64,000 bases of DNA, from positions 806,001 through 870,000 of the forward strand of contig NZ_SDQO02000001.1 of the NCBI RefSeq assembly GCF_004382825.2, written 5' to 3'. Origin of the DNA: Corynebacterium silvaticum. GTDB taxonomy: Bacteria; Actinomycetota; Actinomycetes; Mycobacteriales; Mycobacteriaceae. Positions 53,740 to 62,361 of this stretch are shown here, one piece after another. Position 1 is the first letter of the stretch; the number at the start of each line of letters is the position of its first letter. The notes beneath the pieces were generated by a model, which was not told the DNA's origin, made no database searches, and was given only the letters and a program-made list of their open reading frames with translations. The translations under genes were made by a program, and so were the position numbers.

Positions 53740-55050
53740 CTAGCCCACTCTCCTACTCCTCATCATTAATCCAAGGGCTGGCAGAACAAATAAAATATTG
53801 CCAGCAACCATGCAACTTATCATCACGGTTGCGCTTGCATGATCTGCGATGATTCCCAAGAAAAATGCCCCGCACGGGATGAGTGCACGATCTGTTTGGG
53901 AAATCCCGCTAAAAAGTCCCCTATGCACGTCTGGTGCTAGTACCAACGTGGCAACTCGGTTTGTTGTTCGATACAGCTGGCCAATAAGCCCAATACTCCC
54001 AATGAGCAAAAGGTTAAGCCAAGCGATGTTTCCGGTAGAAAGCGACGTCGCAAGTCCAGCAAGCGGGATGGACAGGAGAACAGCGCTATAAAAAGCCACT
54101 ATCGCCGCAGGTTTTTTGATCCATCTCTTTATAACTAGCGCACCCAAAACGGCTCCGATGCCAGCAGCTCCCGCCATAAGTGCAACGCCATATTCTGCGT
54201 CGTCTGTGAAGGCTGAATGCGCTATAACGGGAAGCATCGCGGTATAAGGGAAAACAAAAAGCATCGGACCTGCGGCTAGGATAAGTTGTGCGCCAAGAGC
54301 TGGCTGTTTACGGATTTCTGCCCGAATAATCGCTAGGGTCTTCGTGTTTTTCTGTGGGGAAGCCTGTTTTCCAGATTCTTCGTCCACAGCGATGTCTTTC
54401 ACTGCGACGTCGGAACTGTGCTTTCGGTTTGTTCCCCAAGCAGACATCTTTATGGCGATGACAGCAGCGATGCCGTACAACACCGCGCTTAGAGCAATGG
54501 CGAGAGCGACTCCACCAATCGCCATCAAAAGGCCCGACACTGCTGGTCCGATTGCAAGCGAGAGAGTTAAGACCAGCGACAGCGATGACATATTCGACAT
54601 AAACGTTGTGTCCTCGCTCAGCTTGGTTAAGACCACATTTCTAATAGCTGGCTCAGCAGACGTTATTAATGCGCGAATAGCCACAACACCGCACACAAGC
54701 CACACTATGTGCCCGGTGCTTAAAACCGAGGTGCGCGCCGCTACTAAAATTAGCCCAGCTATGAGTAACGTGGCTGCGCTGCCGATAAAAAGCACAAACG
54801 CAAGCAATTGGGTGGGATCTTTCTTATCAGACATGGCTCCTAACTTGGGAGCAGCCAAAATCAGAGGAAATAACCTGGCAAAAGTGATAAGACCGACCAG
54901 CGTGGATGACCCTGTGGCATGAAAAACCCACCAGTTGAGTGCTACGAGCTCAGCGGAGCTTGCTACTCGAGAAAGCAATGCTTGGCCTATGAGCAGTCGA
55001 ACACCATTCGGTTTATCATCTCCACGCATCAATAGTTTACGCATTGTCAC
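53740..55050 (-). CDS. ciuF: MFS transporter, probable siderophore exporter CiuF
   Basis: A 436-residue major facilitator of the EntS/MdfA-like type with 12 predicted helices. The N-terminal half shows RVASSAELVALNWWVFHATG, then LILAAPKLGAMSDKKDP. A polar loop rich in Lys/Ser (about 205-240) joins the halves. Its start overlaps the end of the siderophore synthetase gene by 14 bases, so it is translated with ciuE. In C. diphtheriae the ciu cluster contains an MFS gene at this place. Export of the newly made siderophore is the natural role, inferred from context. Confidence 0.87.
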   Translation of the reverse strand: MTMRKLLMRGDDKPNGVRLLIGQALLSRVASSAELVALNWWVFHATGSSTLVGLITFARLFPLILAAPKLGAMSDKKDPTQLLAFVLFIGSAATLLIAGLILVAARTSVLSTGHIVWLVCGVVAIRALITSAEPAIRNVVLTKLSEDTTFMSNMSSLSLVLTLSLAIGPAVSGLLMAIGGVALAIALSAVLYGIAAVIAIKMSAWGTNRKHSSDVAVKDIAVDEESGKQASPQKNTKTLAIIRAEIRKQPALGAQLILAAGPMLFVFPYTAMLPVIAHSAFTDDAEYGVALMAGAAGIGAVLGALVIKRWIKKPAAIVAFYSAVLLSIPLAGLATSLSTGNIAWLNLLLIGSIGLIGQLYRTTNRVATLVLAPDVHRGLFSGISQTDRALIPCGAFFLGIIADHASATVMISCMVAGNILFVLPALGLMMRSRRVG

Positions 55051-58000
55051 GCAGTGGGTTTGTCACATCAATGTATATATCCGTTCCTGTTTTATTCATC
55101 CCCATGGATAAAAACCCTTTGCGTCGCATAGCTTCTCGACGCAACCATTGGGCATCGTTCTCCGGAAGCGGGCATGGTAGAGCATCGATAAAGCAGTCTA
55201 TTTCCGCACGCACTATTTCCCATACGTCATCACTATCAACCTCGTGTAGGTGAGCAATCTCGGTGACAAAGCCATCCAGATTCCCAAAAACAGAGGCATA
55301 GAACCCCTTGTTGATGAATTCTTCATAATCATCTGTCAGGGTTATTGCATTGGGTTCAAATGGGTTTTGTTCGCACCATTGATTAAGCCTTGGTAGGTAC
55401 GCGCGCAATCCAGAGAAATCTCTTAACAAGAGACCTCGATAAACAGGGGCTCCATCCACAAAAGCGATACGAACCATCGTGTTTTGCAAATGCTGTTCTA
55501 GGGCAATCCCCCGGAAACACATAAGGCCCAATACTGTGCTCATAAGGTCAAAGGTGTATCTGCGCAGAAAGTCCAAGCCGAGTTCCTGCAGCGGGCTTAC
55601 CAGTATTCCCTCGTGCCCACGTAAGACACATGCGCTTATCGCGATTTCGCCGTCTTCTAGGTAGTTGGCGGCGTCGTCGCGTAGCAAAATAGATAAGCCA
55701 CGCCTGGCAGCTTCATCTGTACTTCCAATGCTCCTGGCCAATGTAACTCCTGCTAGCTCAGGGATAACCTTGACGCGTCGAGAAGCACCCATGTTTTCCT
55801 GCACATAGGCAACCGCATTTTTCACGAGTTCGGCAACTCGTGGTGTCCCTAGCGCGCTATTTTGTGAAATAGAACGTCGCGTTGATGTGAGTACAACGTC
55901 GACCGCACACTTAATAAAAGGCCGTTGCCCTAGTACTGACGGCGCATGCGGGATAGCCGTGCGCAAAGAGATGGTGGGACGCACAGCCAGCGTCACATGG
56001 GGAATGATTACTATTAATCCAGCATGAATCTCCTGCTTATACGCCTCTGAGATCACGTGTTCCCATTGCCAAGGATGAACAGGAATGATCTCAAATTCAT
56101 GCGGATTATGCCCCATCCTGCACAGTTCTTGCACTGCGGCATCAACATGGTTGGCAAAATGACGGGTGAAAAAAGCATGAAACCCCTCTGCTGCAGAAGT
56201 CTCCACTAGATCACGACGCACTGCTAATAGCCGTAAATCTACTGTGGAATAGGACTCGGGGCCATAGGCTACGGACTCTTCCGTGGAGAATCCTCGCCGA
56301 AGTTTTGCCAACGGATGCACATTGTGTCCGCTAATTCCTAGCGAGTCGGCAGCAACCATTGCCTCGTGTGACGGCAGTTCCTGGAGCATAGTCCATAGAC
56401 TCCGGCTGTGCCTTCCTATGTGGTGCTCCACGTGAGTCCGAACGAGTGAGAGGTTCTCCGCCGCGTTCCTTATATCTTCTGCTAACGCCGTGAGGTCTTC
56501 CGGTGAAAGGCCTTCATCTTTAGCAGCAGCTTTCACGCGGTTGAGTACACGCGTTTCAGCCCATTTCCTGTTCCGCTCAATTTTTCTGCGTAGATATTGC
56601 TGCTCCAAAAAGTCTTTGTGTTCCAAGGGGTTGTGAGCAAACACATATTCCTGTTCTGTCACGGCACCGGAAAGACGCATTCCTAGTACTCGCTTAACCG
56701 GTAATTCACTGCCTAAAAAGCGCCCATAAACAAGTGACAGGTGCTGGTTCATGGGGGTTTCCATGGATGACTCTGATCCAAACTTAGCCGCACGGCTGCG
56801 CCAGTATTCACATGCAAGCAAGTATGCAAGCTTAGTAGAGATGCTTTTTACCTGCTGTTTTTCTAAAGAAAGACAGTCCAGGAGGTTCCGGTACAGATTA
56901 GCGACCAGCGGATAGAACACTTTATCCACAAGCCGCAACGCATCCTTTTCACTCAGCGCAGTACCGGCAACCTCATCAATAATGCCGCGTCCCATACTAT
57001 GCTCGGCTAACGGCCCCTGAGACCACAGTCGGCAGCCTCCCAGATCTCGCACAAATACCTTGTGTGGCATGCCATCTCGCAATACCACAACAACATTTTG
57101 TGGGTGTGGCTCAAGCGCGATTCCCCAGCGCCCCAGCAAAGCAGAAGCCGGCACAAACAGCAATCGGCCTAGCGCAGTAAACCATTCCTCAATAAATTCT
57201 GTCGTTTCTCCGTAAGAACCGTGGGATAGTTCTTCAACTAACTCTTTGAATACATAGTTGCCGGTCAGTGGGTTTCGCGACATCAGCGTTGCGACGGGCA
57301 AAGCCACATCGCCAGAGCGCACATTCCGTGCAGGATCTTCTCGGAGTATCGCCCCCAAGCAATGCGATCGAATTCCGGTGTTTGCGTCCCATCGAACCGC
57401 GGCTTTATCTCGCACAAGGTTGAATCCGGGTTCATCTTCTAGAGTGCGAGGAACAAAGCCTGAATCCAGCGCCATAATTGAATCAACCACAGAAGAAATC
57501 AGCGGCGCTTTTACCGCACCTTCAGAAATACCTCGGACAGCCCCTGTAAGCTGCACTTCCAATGCGAGTTTGATATGGGCCGACCCTACCCCATCGCTTA
57601 CGCGCACAGTCCGAACAGACATAAGAGGTTCAGCTGAAATAGTTGTATGGAGTAGACGCACTACACCGTCTGAAATTTCTTGAGAAAATTCTTTCTTAAT
57701 CACCGATTGCCACTGAAATGGATGAACAGGGATGACTTCTTGGTCTTCTCTCCCCTCCTTTAGAAGCTCAGCTTCTAACATGCGAGAGAACTGTGGAAGT
57801 AGGTTAGCTAGTTCCTCGCGCATGCCCACCCCTGTGGCTACAACATATTCTTGAGGAACAGCCACAAACCGTAATTCATACGATTCGATCTGCTCAGGAA
57901 GGACGTCCTGCCAGGCTTCTCCTACGCCCAAGGAAGTCTTTGCAGCGGGGTGAGTTGGGTGCCCATCACACACTAATTGTTCACATCTAGCCAATAATGC

Positions 58001-58432
58001 AGATGAATCAGCCACCGGACATCGCTGTAGCATCGCCGCAACGAGTGTAGAAAAGGGGGTCTGCTCCAGACTGCTACGTGCTTCCGAGGAAAGCTCTTCG
58101 TGTTTTTCCTTCCAACGAGAAGAAATCCCAGCTCGAGCCCGTGCAAGCCCCGTTATTCCGTCTTCAATTTCTGCGCATGCCCGATCAAGGTTGGTTGCGT
58201 CTACGGCGAGTGCCTCTGATTCTGCCAGGTGGCGTAGCAGTTGTGCAGGAGAATCGCTCTGCAGAGATTGTGTCCTCGAGTCCTCTAGAACGGTCTCGTC
58301 ACAAAGCAATTTTTCCTGTTGAAGCGCAGTAATCAGTCTCTGACGAATATCCTCCTCGGAGGCCTGGATAAACACAGAGAAATCTTTAAAGTGGCTAATT
58401 TTTTCAAATTTACTATTCGACATAGTAGCCAA
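55037..58432 (-). CDS. ciuE: Double-domain NIS siderophore synthetase (IucA/IucC type)
   Basis: A 1131-residue protein made of two NRPS-independent siderophore synthetase modules. These enzymes use ATP to join citrate or other carboxylates to amines or lysine-type building blocks. Module 1 (about 140-560) has CDGHPTHPAAKTSLG, VIPVHPFQWQSVI and RDLGGCRLW. Module 2 (about 700-1100) has GHNVHPLAKLRRGFS, IIPVHPWQWEHVI and LLRDFSGLRAYL. Two modules suit a siderophore built by two successive condensations. In C. diphtheriae the equivalent gene, ciuE, is needed for siderophore production. A TTG at 58432 has AAAGG five bases upstream; ATG 58423 is the alternative. Confidence 0.93.
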   Translation of the reverse strand: MATMSNSKFEKISHFKDFSVFIQASEEDIRQRLITALQQEKLLCDETVLEDSRTQSLQSDSPAQLLRHLAESEALAVDATNLDRACAEIEDGITGLARARAGISSRWKEKHEELSSEARSSLEQTPFSTLVAAMLQRCPVADSSALLARCEQLVCDGHPTHPAAKTSLGVGEAWQDVLPEQIESYELRFVAVPQEYVVATGVGMREELANLLPQFSRMLEAELLKEGREDQEVIPVHPFQWQSVIKKEFSQEISDGVVRLLHTTISAEPLMSVRTVRVSDGVGSAHIKLALEVQLTGAVRGISEGAVKAPLISSVVDSIMALDSGFVPRTLEDEPGFNLVRDKAAVRWDANTGIRSHCLGAILREDPARNVRSGDVALPVATLMSRNPLTGNYVFKELVEELSHGSYGETTEFIEEWFTALGRLLFVPASALLGRWGIALEPHPQNVVVVLRDGMPHKVFVRDLGGCRLWSQGPLAEHSMGRGIIDEVAGTALSEKDALRLVDKVFYPLVANLYRNLLDCLSLEKQQVKSISTKLAYLLACEYWRSRAAKFGSESSMETPMNQHLSLVYGRFLGSELPVKRVLGMRLSGAVTEQEYVFAHNPLEHKDFLEQQYLRRKIERNRKWAETRVLNRVKAAAKDEGLSPEDLTALAEDIRNAAENLSLVRTHVEHHIGRHSRSLWTMLQELPSHEAMVAADSLGISGHNVHPLAKLRRGFSTEESVAYGPESYSTVDLRLLAVRRDLVETSAAEGFHAFFTRHFANHVDAAVQELCRMGHNPHEFEIIPVHPWQWEHVISEAYKQEIHAGLIVIIPHVTLAVRPTISLRTAIPHAPSVLGQRPFIKCAVDVVLTSTRRSISQNSALGTPRVAELVKNAVAYVQENMGASRRVKVIPELAGVTLARSIGSTDEAARRGLSILLRDDAANYLEDGEIAISACVLRGHEGILVSPLQELGLDFLRRYTFDLMSTVLGLMCFRGIALEQHLQNTMVRIAFVDGAPVYRGLLLRDFSGLRAYLPRLNQWCEQNPFEPNAITLTDDYEEFINKGFYASVFGNLDGFVTEIAHLHEVDSDDVWEIVRAEIDCFIDALPCPLPENDAQWLRREAMRRKGFLSMGMNKTGTDIYIDVTNPLRDNA

Positions 58433-58444
58433 GGCTACCTTTAG

Positions 58445-59266
58445 TCACTTGTTAATTCCATAGGCAATGGGAAGCTTTCTTCCAGTTTCTGGATCTGTCA
58501 CCATAAGCGTCGAGATGTTAAAAGCCTTCTTAATCAGGGATGAATTCAAAGTGGACTCCGTCGGTCCTTGCTCAAGAATTTTTCCTTCCTTCATCACCAC
58601 AACATGGTCAGAAAACTTAGCCGCATGTGCCATATCGTGGACCACCATCACGACAGTCCGCCCCTGTTTATTCAAAGACGTGACCAGATCCAAGATAGCC
58701 AACTGATGTGCAGGATCTAGAAACGTGGTGGGCTCATCAAGCAGCATGATAGAGGTTTCCTGCGCCAGAGTCATCGCAATCCACATGCGTTGTTTTTGTC
58801 CCCCAGACAATTCCATTGCAGAATGCCCCAGGAAATCATCAACGCTGGTAAGCCTGGCAGCCTCATCGATAGCTCGCTGATCTGATTCGCTTAAAGAAGC
58901 AAAGGCACCTGTATACGGATAACGCCCAAAAGCAATAAGCTCACGCACCGTCATGCCTTCAGGAACGACCGGTTGCTGAGGCAAAAAAGAGACTTGACGT
59001 GCAAAATCGCGGGCAGAGAAGGTGTCAAGGCCACGGTCCCCTAATGTGACTTGCCCCTGTTCGCTTTTTAATTGGTTTCCTAGCAGTTTGAGCAGAGTCG
59101 ATTTACCACAGCCATTAGGGCCAATCAACGCAGTAATTTTCCCAGCGGGAATCGTCACCGAAACGTCTTTTATTATATGTTCTCCGCCATATCCCGCTGA
59201 TACTCCTCTGCAAGCAAGCTGGGGCTCGTTAATGACGCATGCGTTATCGTTTTTCCGGTCAAACAT
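58445..59266 (-). CDS. ciuD: Iron-siderophore ABC transporter ATPase CiuD
   Basis: A 273-residue FepC/FhuC-type ATPase: Walker A GPNGCGKST, Q-loop FLPQQP, signature LSGGQKQR, Walker B IMLLDEPT, switch histidine VVHDMAHA. It powers uptake of the ferric siderophore through CiuB and CiuC. The frame is open to 59374, but the real start is ATG 59266 (MFDRKNDNACVIN), which overlaps the ciuC stop by one base (TAATG) with AGGGG just upstream. Coding density and order place it in the same operon as ciuE, whose start is 12 bases downstream. Confidence 0.93.
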   Translation of the reverse strand: MFDRKNDNACVINEPQLACRGVSAGYGGEHIIKDVSVTIPAGKITALIGPNGCGKSTLLKLLGNQLKSEQGQVTLGDRGLDTFSARDFARQVSFLPQQPVVPEGMTVRELIAFGRYPYTGAFASLSESDQRAIDEAARLTSVDDFLGHSAMELSGGQKQRMWIAMTLAQETSIMLLDEPTTFLDPAHQLAILDLVTSLNKQGRTVVMVVHDMAHAAKFSDHVVVMKEGKILEQGPTESTLNSSLIKKAFNISTLMVTDPETGRKLPIAYGINK

Positions 59267-60297
59267 TATTTCCCCTGAACTCTTGTCACGTTGAGAACCA
59301 GATAGATGAAATATGGTGCCCCAGCGATTGCGATGAGCGCTCCCACCGGGATCTCCGTCGGCGCGAAGGCCCATCGCCCCACCGCATCGGCTCCCACAAC
59401 AATGGCTGCTCCTGCTAAGGCAGCAACTGGCACTTGTCTAGCCAAAGACTGCCCTACAAGTAATTTTGCGGCATGTGGGACGATGAGCCCCACAAAGCCA
59501 AGGACCCCTGCAGCCGCTACCGACGCAGCGCCACAGAGCACCGCAATCCCCATAGCTCCCAGGCGTAAAACCCGTACATGTGCTCCGATACTTTTCATTG
59601 TGGAATCATCCAGTGCCAAAGCATTGAAATGACGAGCCAGCACCATGACCACGATAAAGCTAGCAATAATAACTGGGGCAACCGTCATGGCATCACTCAT
59701 CGTGCGCGCATACAAAGATCCTTTTAACCAGGTCATTGCTGCCCCTGCTTCAGGAGCCGCCCTGACTAGAAGCAGCTGCGTTACGGCAGCAAGGCCCACA
59801 GAAACCGCAACTCCAGTCAAAGCTAAGCGAGCTGGATCGATACTGGCTTTACCTGCCGCAGCAAAGACAAGGATGGCACCAAACAAAGAACCAAGAAAAG
59901 CAATCGGAGTGAGAAAAGCAGCTGGAAGCGTACTAAACCCCAGAAGAGCTAAAACAGCAAGTAATCCCCCACCGGCAGTAATGCCTAAAGTATCGGGTGC
60001 TGCAAGAGGATTGCGTAAGCCTGTTTGCAGCAAACACCCTGAGATAGCCATACCAATCCCAGCCAGCATTCCTACAACAACCCGTGGCATCCGGTATTTC
60101 CAATAGAGGTCTTCACCGGCAAGAACACCCGTTACAACATCAATAAGTGGTTTTTGCACAGCCCCGATCGCCATTCCGATAATGCACGCAAAAACCAGTA
60201 AGGCACTGCACGTAAACACAACAGTGGCAAACTTTTTGTGCGAATACCGTGGATTTTTATGGGAATTTTTCAAGACTAATTCTTTATTTCTTTTCAT
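59266..60297 (-). CDS. ciuC: Iron-siderophore ABC transporter permease CiuC
   Basis: A 343-residue FecCD-family permease with about ten helices. Typical segments are YWKYRMPRVVVGMLAGIGMA and SGCLLQTGLRNPLAAPDTLG, then FVGLIVPHAAKLLVGQSLAR (ATPase contact) and PTEIPVGALIAIAGAPYFIY. The start is ATG 60297 (MKRNKELVLKN), overlapping nothing. The frame is open to 60366, but that part lies inside the ciuB end. It pairs with CiuB to form the membrane channel. Confidence 0.92.
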   Translation of the reverse strand: MKRNKELVLKNSHKNPRYSHKKFATVVFTCSALLVFACIIGMAIGAVQKPLIDVVTGVLAGEDLYWKYRMPRVVVGMLAGIGMAISGCLLQTGLRNPLAAPDTLGITAGGGLLAVLALLGFSTLPAAFLTPIAFLGSLFGAILVFAAAGKASIDPARLALTGVAVSVGLAAVTQLLLVRAAPEAGAAMTWLKGSLYARTMSDAMTVAPVIIASFIVVMVLARHFNALALDDSTMKSIGAHVRVLRLGAMGIAVLCGAASVAAAGVLGFVGLIVPHAAKLLVGQSLARQVPVAALAGAAIVVGADAVGRWAFAPTEIPVGALIAIAGAPYFIYLVLNVTRVQGK

Positions 60298-60301
60298 GGG
60301 G

Positions 60302-61324
60302 TTACCTTGACTTTCCTGTAGATCCCATACGCCGAATACCCCATAGCAGCAGCGGTACACCAGCAATCCCCGTCAGAATACCCACCGGAGTCTCTGCTGG
60401 AGCCCATAATTGTTGCCCTATCGTATCCGCCACCAGCAGCACCGTCGCTCCCACGCATGCCGCGGAGATGAGTACAAATCGATGTGTTCTCCCACATACT
60501 CGTTGCGCAATCACCGCTGCTAAAAGACCCAAAAAGCCAATTGGTCCAGCTGCGGCCACGCATGTCGCAGTAAGAATCACGGCGGAAACAACAACCCATT
60601 TTCTTACCAAAGCTGGGTTTGCCCCGATCGCTCTACTAACAGAATCGCCGGTGCTCAACGCATCCAATGCTCTTCCCGCTGCAAATAGGATTGGTAATAG
60701 AACAGCGACCGCTATGATCACGGGGATAAGGTCGGGCAACCGGATGCCACCAAGGCGCCCGTTAAGCCATGCCAGAACCGTGGTCAATTGAGCTTCATCC
60801 AAAACTAAGAAGATTGAAGTCATTGCGCTAAACACTGCGGAAACGGCAATTCCTAATAAAACCATTTTTTGGATTGCATTTGTTCCAGACAAATCCGGAT
60901 TTCTTCCACGCAGGCTAAGCACCAGCGTGATACTAGAGGCCACTGCTGCTCCGGCAAGAGCACCGGGCAGCACATATACGCCGGTAGATGAGCCGGTGAT
61001 AAAGCTTGATGCCACTGCGCCGAAGGCAGCACCTGCGTTAACTCCCGTGATATGTGGATCAGCAAGAGGGTTCGATGTCGCAGTTCGTAGTAGTACCCCA
61101 GCTGTTCCTAGCGCAGCGCCGATAAATAGTGCACTCAATAAGCGATCACGCGTTCCCAACCAGATCTCTTGATACAACCATGGCGCATCTTTTGGGGCCT
61201 CGACCTGCAGTAATTTCCACGAAGATAAGGCTCCGATGATAAGAATGCAGGCAAACACGCATATAGCCAAGGAGGCTCCCTTTTTTAGCGAGCCTCCTGT
61301 CTGTTTCTTCTGATACGCAAGCAC
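60302..61324 (-). CDS. ciuB: Iron-siderophore ABC transporter permease CiuB
   Basis: A 340-residue FecCD-family permease, paralogous to CiuC. Segments include LLSALFIGAALGTAGVLLRT, SNPLADPHITGVNAGAAFG, GPIGFLGLLAAVIAQRVCGR and APAETPVGILTGIAGVPLLL. The start is GTG 61324, two bases after the ciuA stop, so translation is coupled to ciuA. It has a basic N-terminal tail (KKQTGGSLKK) and about ten helices. Confidence 0.92.
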   Translation of the reverse strand: MLAYQKKQTGGSLKKGASLAICVFACILIIGALSSWKLLQVEAPKDAPWLYQEIWLGTRDRLLSALFIGAALGTAGVLLRTATSNPLADPHITGVNAGAAFGAVASSFITGSSTGVYVLPGALAGAAVASSITLVLSLRGRNPDLSGTNAIQKMVLLGIAVSAVFSAMTSIFLVLDEAQLTTVLAWLNGRLGGIRLPDLIPVIIAVAVLLPILFAAGRALDALSTGDSVSRAIGANPALVRKWVVVSAVILTATCVAAAGPIGFLGLLAAVIAQRVCGRTHRFVLISAACVGATVLLVADTIGQQLWAPAETPVGILTGIAGVPLLLWGIRRMGSTGKSR

Positions 61325-61326
61325 GG

Positions 61327-62205
61327 CTAGGAATTAATAATCTGATCCAGCATTGCTTCTGCAGCCAATGGGCCGCGCGACCGTGACCACGTATCCTGTT
61401 CAACATCCACGATATTATGAACAACCCCAGCATAAGGGCTGGCGCGGAAGCCCTCGATATCGTTATACAAATACATCACGTCAAGCTTCATTTCAGGCAA
61501 TTTGTCACCAGTCAGTTCTGCTACGTCAGTCTTGGACTCAATCGCAGATTTTTGCCCATCAAAACCATAGTCGTATCCAGCAGCAGTTAAGAGAGATCCG
61601 GGGAAGGATTCTTTTACCCATGTATAAAGCGTATTTTTGGACCATCCGATAAGAGCAGTGCGGGTACCGGGTTCCACTTTATTTTTAGCCGCTCCGATTT
61701 TAGATTCGATTCGGCTCCGAACTTCTGCGGCTTTGTCCTCTTTTCCTAGCTTTTTCGCAATGCTGTCCATGGAGTCAAGCACATCGATATAGCTCGTGTC
61801 CTGGTAAGCCTCAGTGGGAGCAATATTTTTTAGCTGCTCCATAATCCCTGCTTGGCGCGTGGGACTCGCGAGGATAAGGTCAGGTTCGAGGGATTGGATA
61901 ACTTCTAAATTTGGCTGCTTAGCTTGTCCTACCGATGTGGCGTCTCCCAATTTTCCTTTAAGGGTTTGGGGTTCTTTTGACTTACCTATTTCCACTATTC
62001 CCACTGGTTGCACTCCAAGAGCGTAGAGGATTTCCTCATATCGCCAGTCCAGCGCAACGACCCGTTTTTGCGACGTCTTTTGTGCGTCTTGAGAACCTTC
62101 TGCGTTGGAATTCGTGCTGTTGGTCGTAGAACATCCTGCCAAGATCAATGCGGCAATAGTCATCATCGCTGCAGCTGCAATAAGTAGGGTATTCCGCCGA
62201 GACAT
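61327..62205 (-). CDS. ciuA: Iron-siderophore binding lipoprotein CiuA
   Basis: A solute-binding lipoprotein of the FepB/BtuF family (PBP2-type). From ATG 62205 it starts MSRRNTLLIAAAAMMTIAAL with lipobox LAGC, whose cysteine is residue 25. ATG 62232 is in frame and would add nine residues, but the predicted -10 region lies over it. The mature part has two lobes: VVALDWRYEEILYALGVQPV and QSLEPDLILASPTRQ, then LDVMYLYNDIEGFRASPYAG. It captures the ferric siderophore outside the membrane. As first gene of the ciu operon it carries the likely DtxR-controlled promoter. Acylation would be done by Lgt and by Lnt encoded at 11077. Confidence 0.9.
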   Translation of the reverse strand: MSRRNTLLIAAAAMMTIAALILAGCSTTNSTNSNAEGSQDAQKTSQKRVVALDWRYEEILYALGVQPVGIVEIGKSKEPQTLKGKLGDATSVGQAKQPNLEVIQSLEPDLILASPTRQAGIMEQLKNIAPTEAYQDTSYIDVLDSMDSIAKKLGKEDKAAEVRSRIESKIGAAKNKVEPGTRTALIGWSKNTLYTWVKESFPGSLLTAAGYDYGFDGQKSAIESKTDVAELTGDKLPEMKLDVMYLYNDIEGFRASPYAGVVHNIVDVEQDTWSRSRGPLAAEAMLDQIINS

Positions 62206-62215
62206 ACTCAAGAAA

Positions 62216-62239
62216 TTAGGTTTGCTTTGCATATCCTAA
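62216..62239 (-). promoter_or_regulatory. Candidate DtxR box upstream of ciuA
   Basis: TTAGG (62216-62220) and CCTAA (62235-62239) are inverted around TTTGCTTTGCATAT. Two overlapping 19-base registers each match the DtxR consensus TTAGGTTAGCCTAACCTAA at 13 of 19 positions by my count. The spacing of the outer arms (24 bases) is wider than the standard 19. The ciu locus of C. diphtheriae is known to be DtxR-repressed, so the position fits. The box would overlap the transcription start. Confidence 0.5.
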
Positions 62240-62311
62240 TACTGCAATGTCTGTGTCCTTTAAGCAAAATTATTTTTCACACTGCCACGAAGAAGCTTTC
62301 CTGCCATCCTG

Positions 62312-62352
62312 AGTGTTCCTGGTGAGAGCCCTTCGTCTCCACCAGGAACACT
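62312..62352. terminator. Hairpin between ciuA and the DUF2156 gene
   Basis: A perfect 13-bp inverted repeat (62312-62324 with 62340-62352) lies ten bases beyond the stop of the DUF2156 gene. On that gene's strand the T run precedes the stem instead of following it, so its efficiency as a terminator is uncertain. Confidence 0.6.
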
Positions 62353-62361
62353 AAAAACCTC

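Noticed and set aside
58426..58440. GTAGCC...GGCTAC palindrome before ciuE as a DtxR box
   Set aside because: It matches the DtxR consensus at too few positions and is more simply the ribosome-binding/start region of ciuE.
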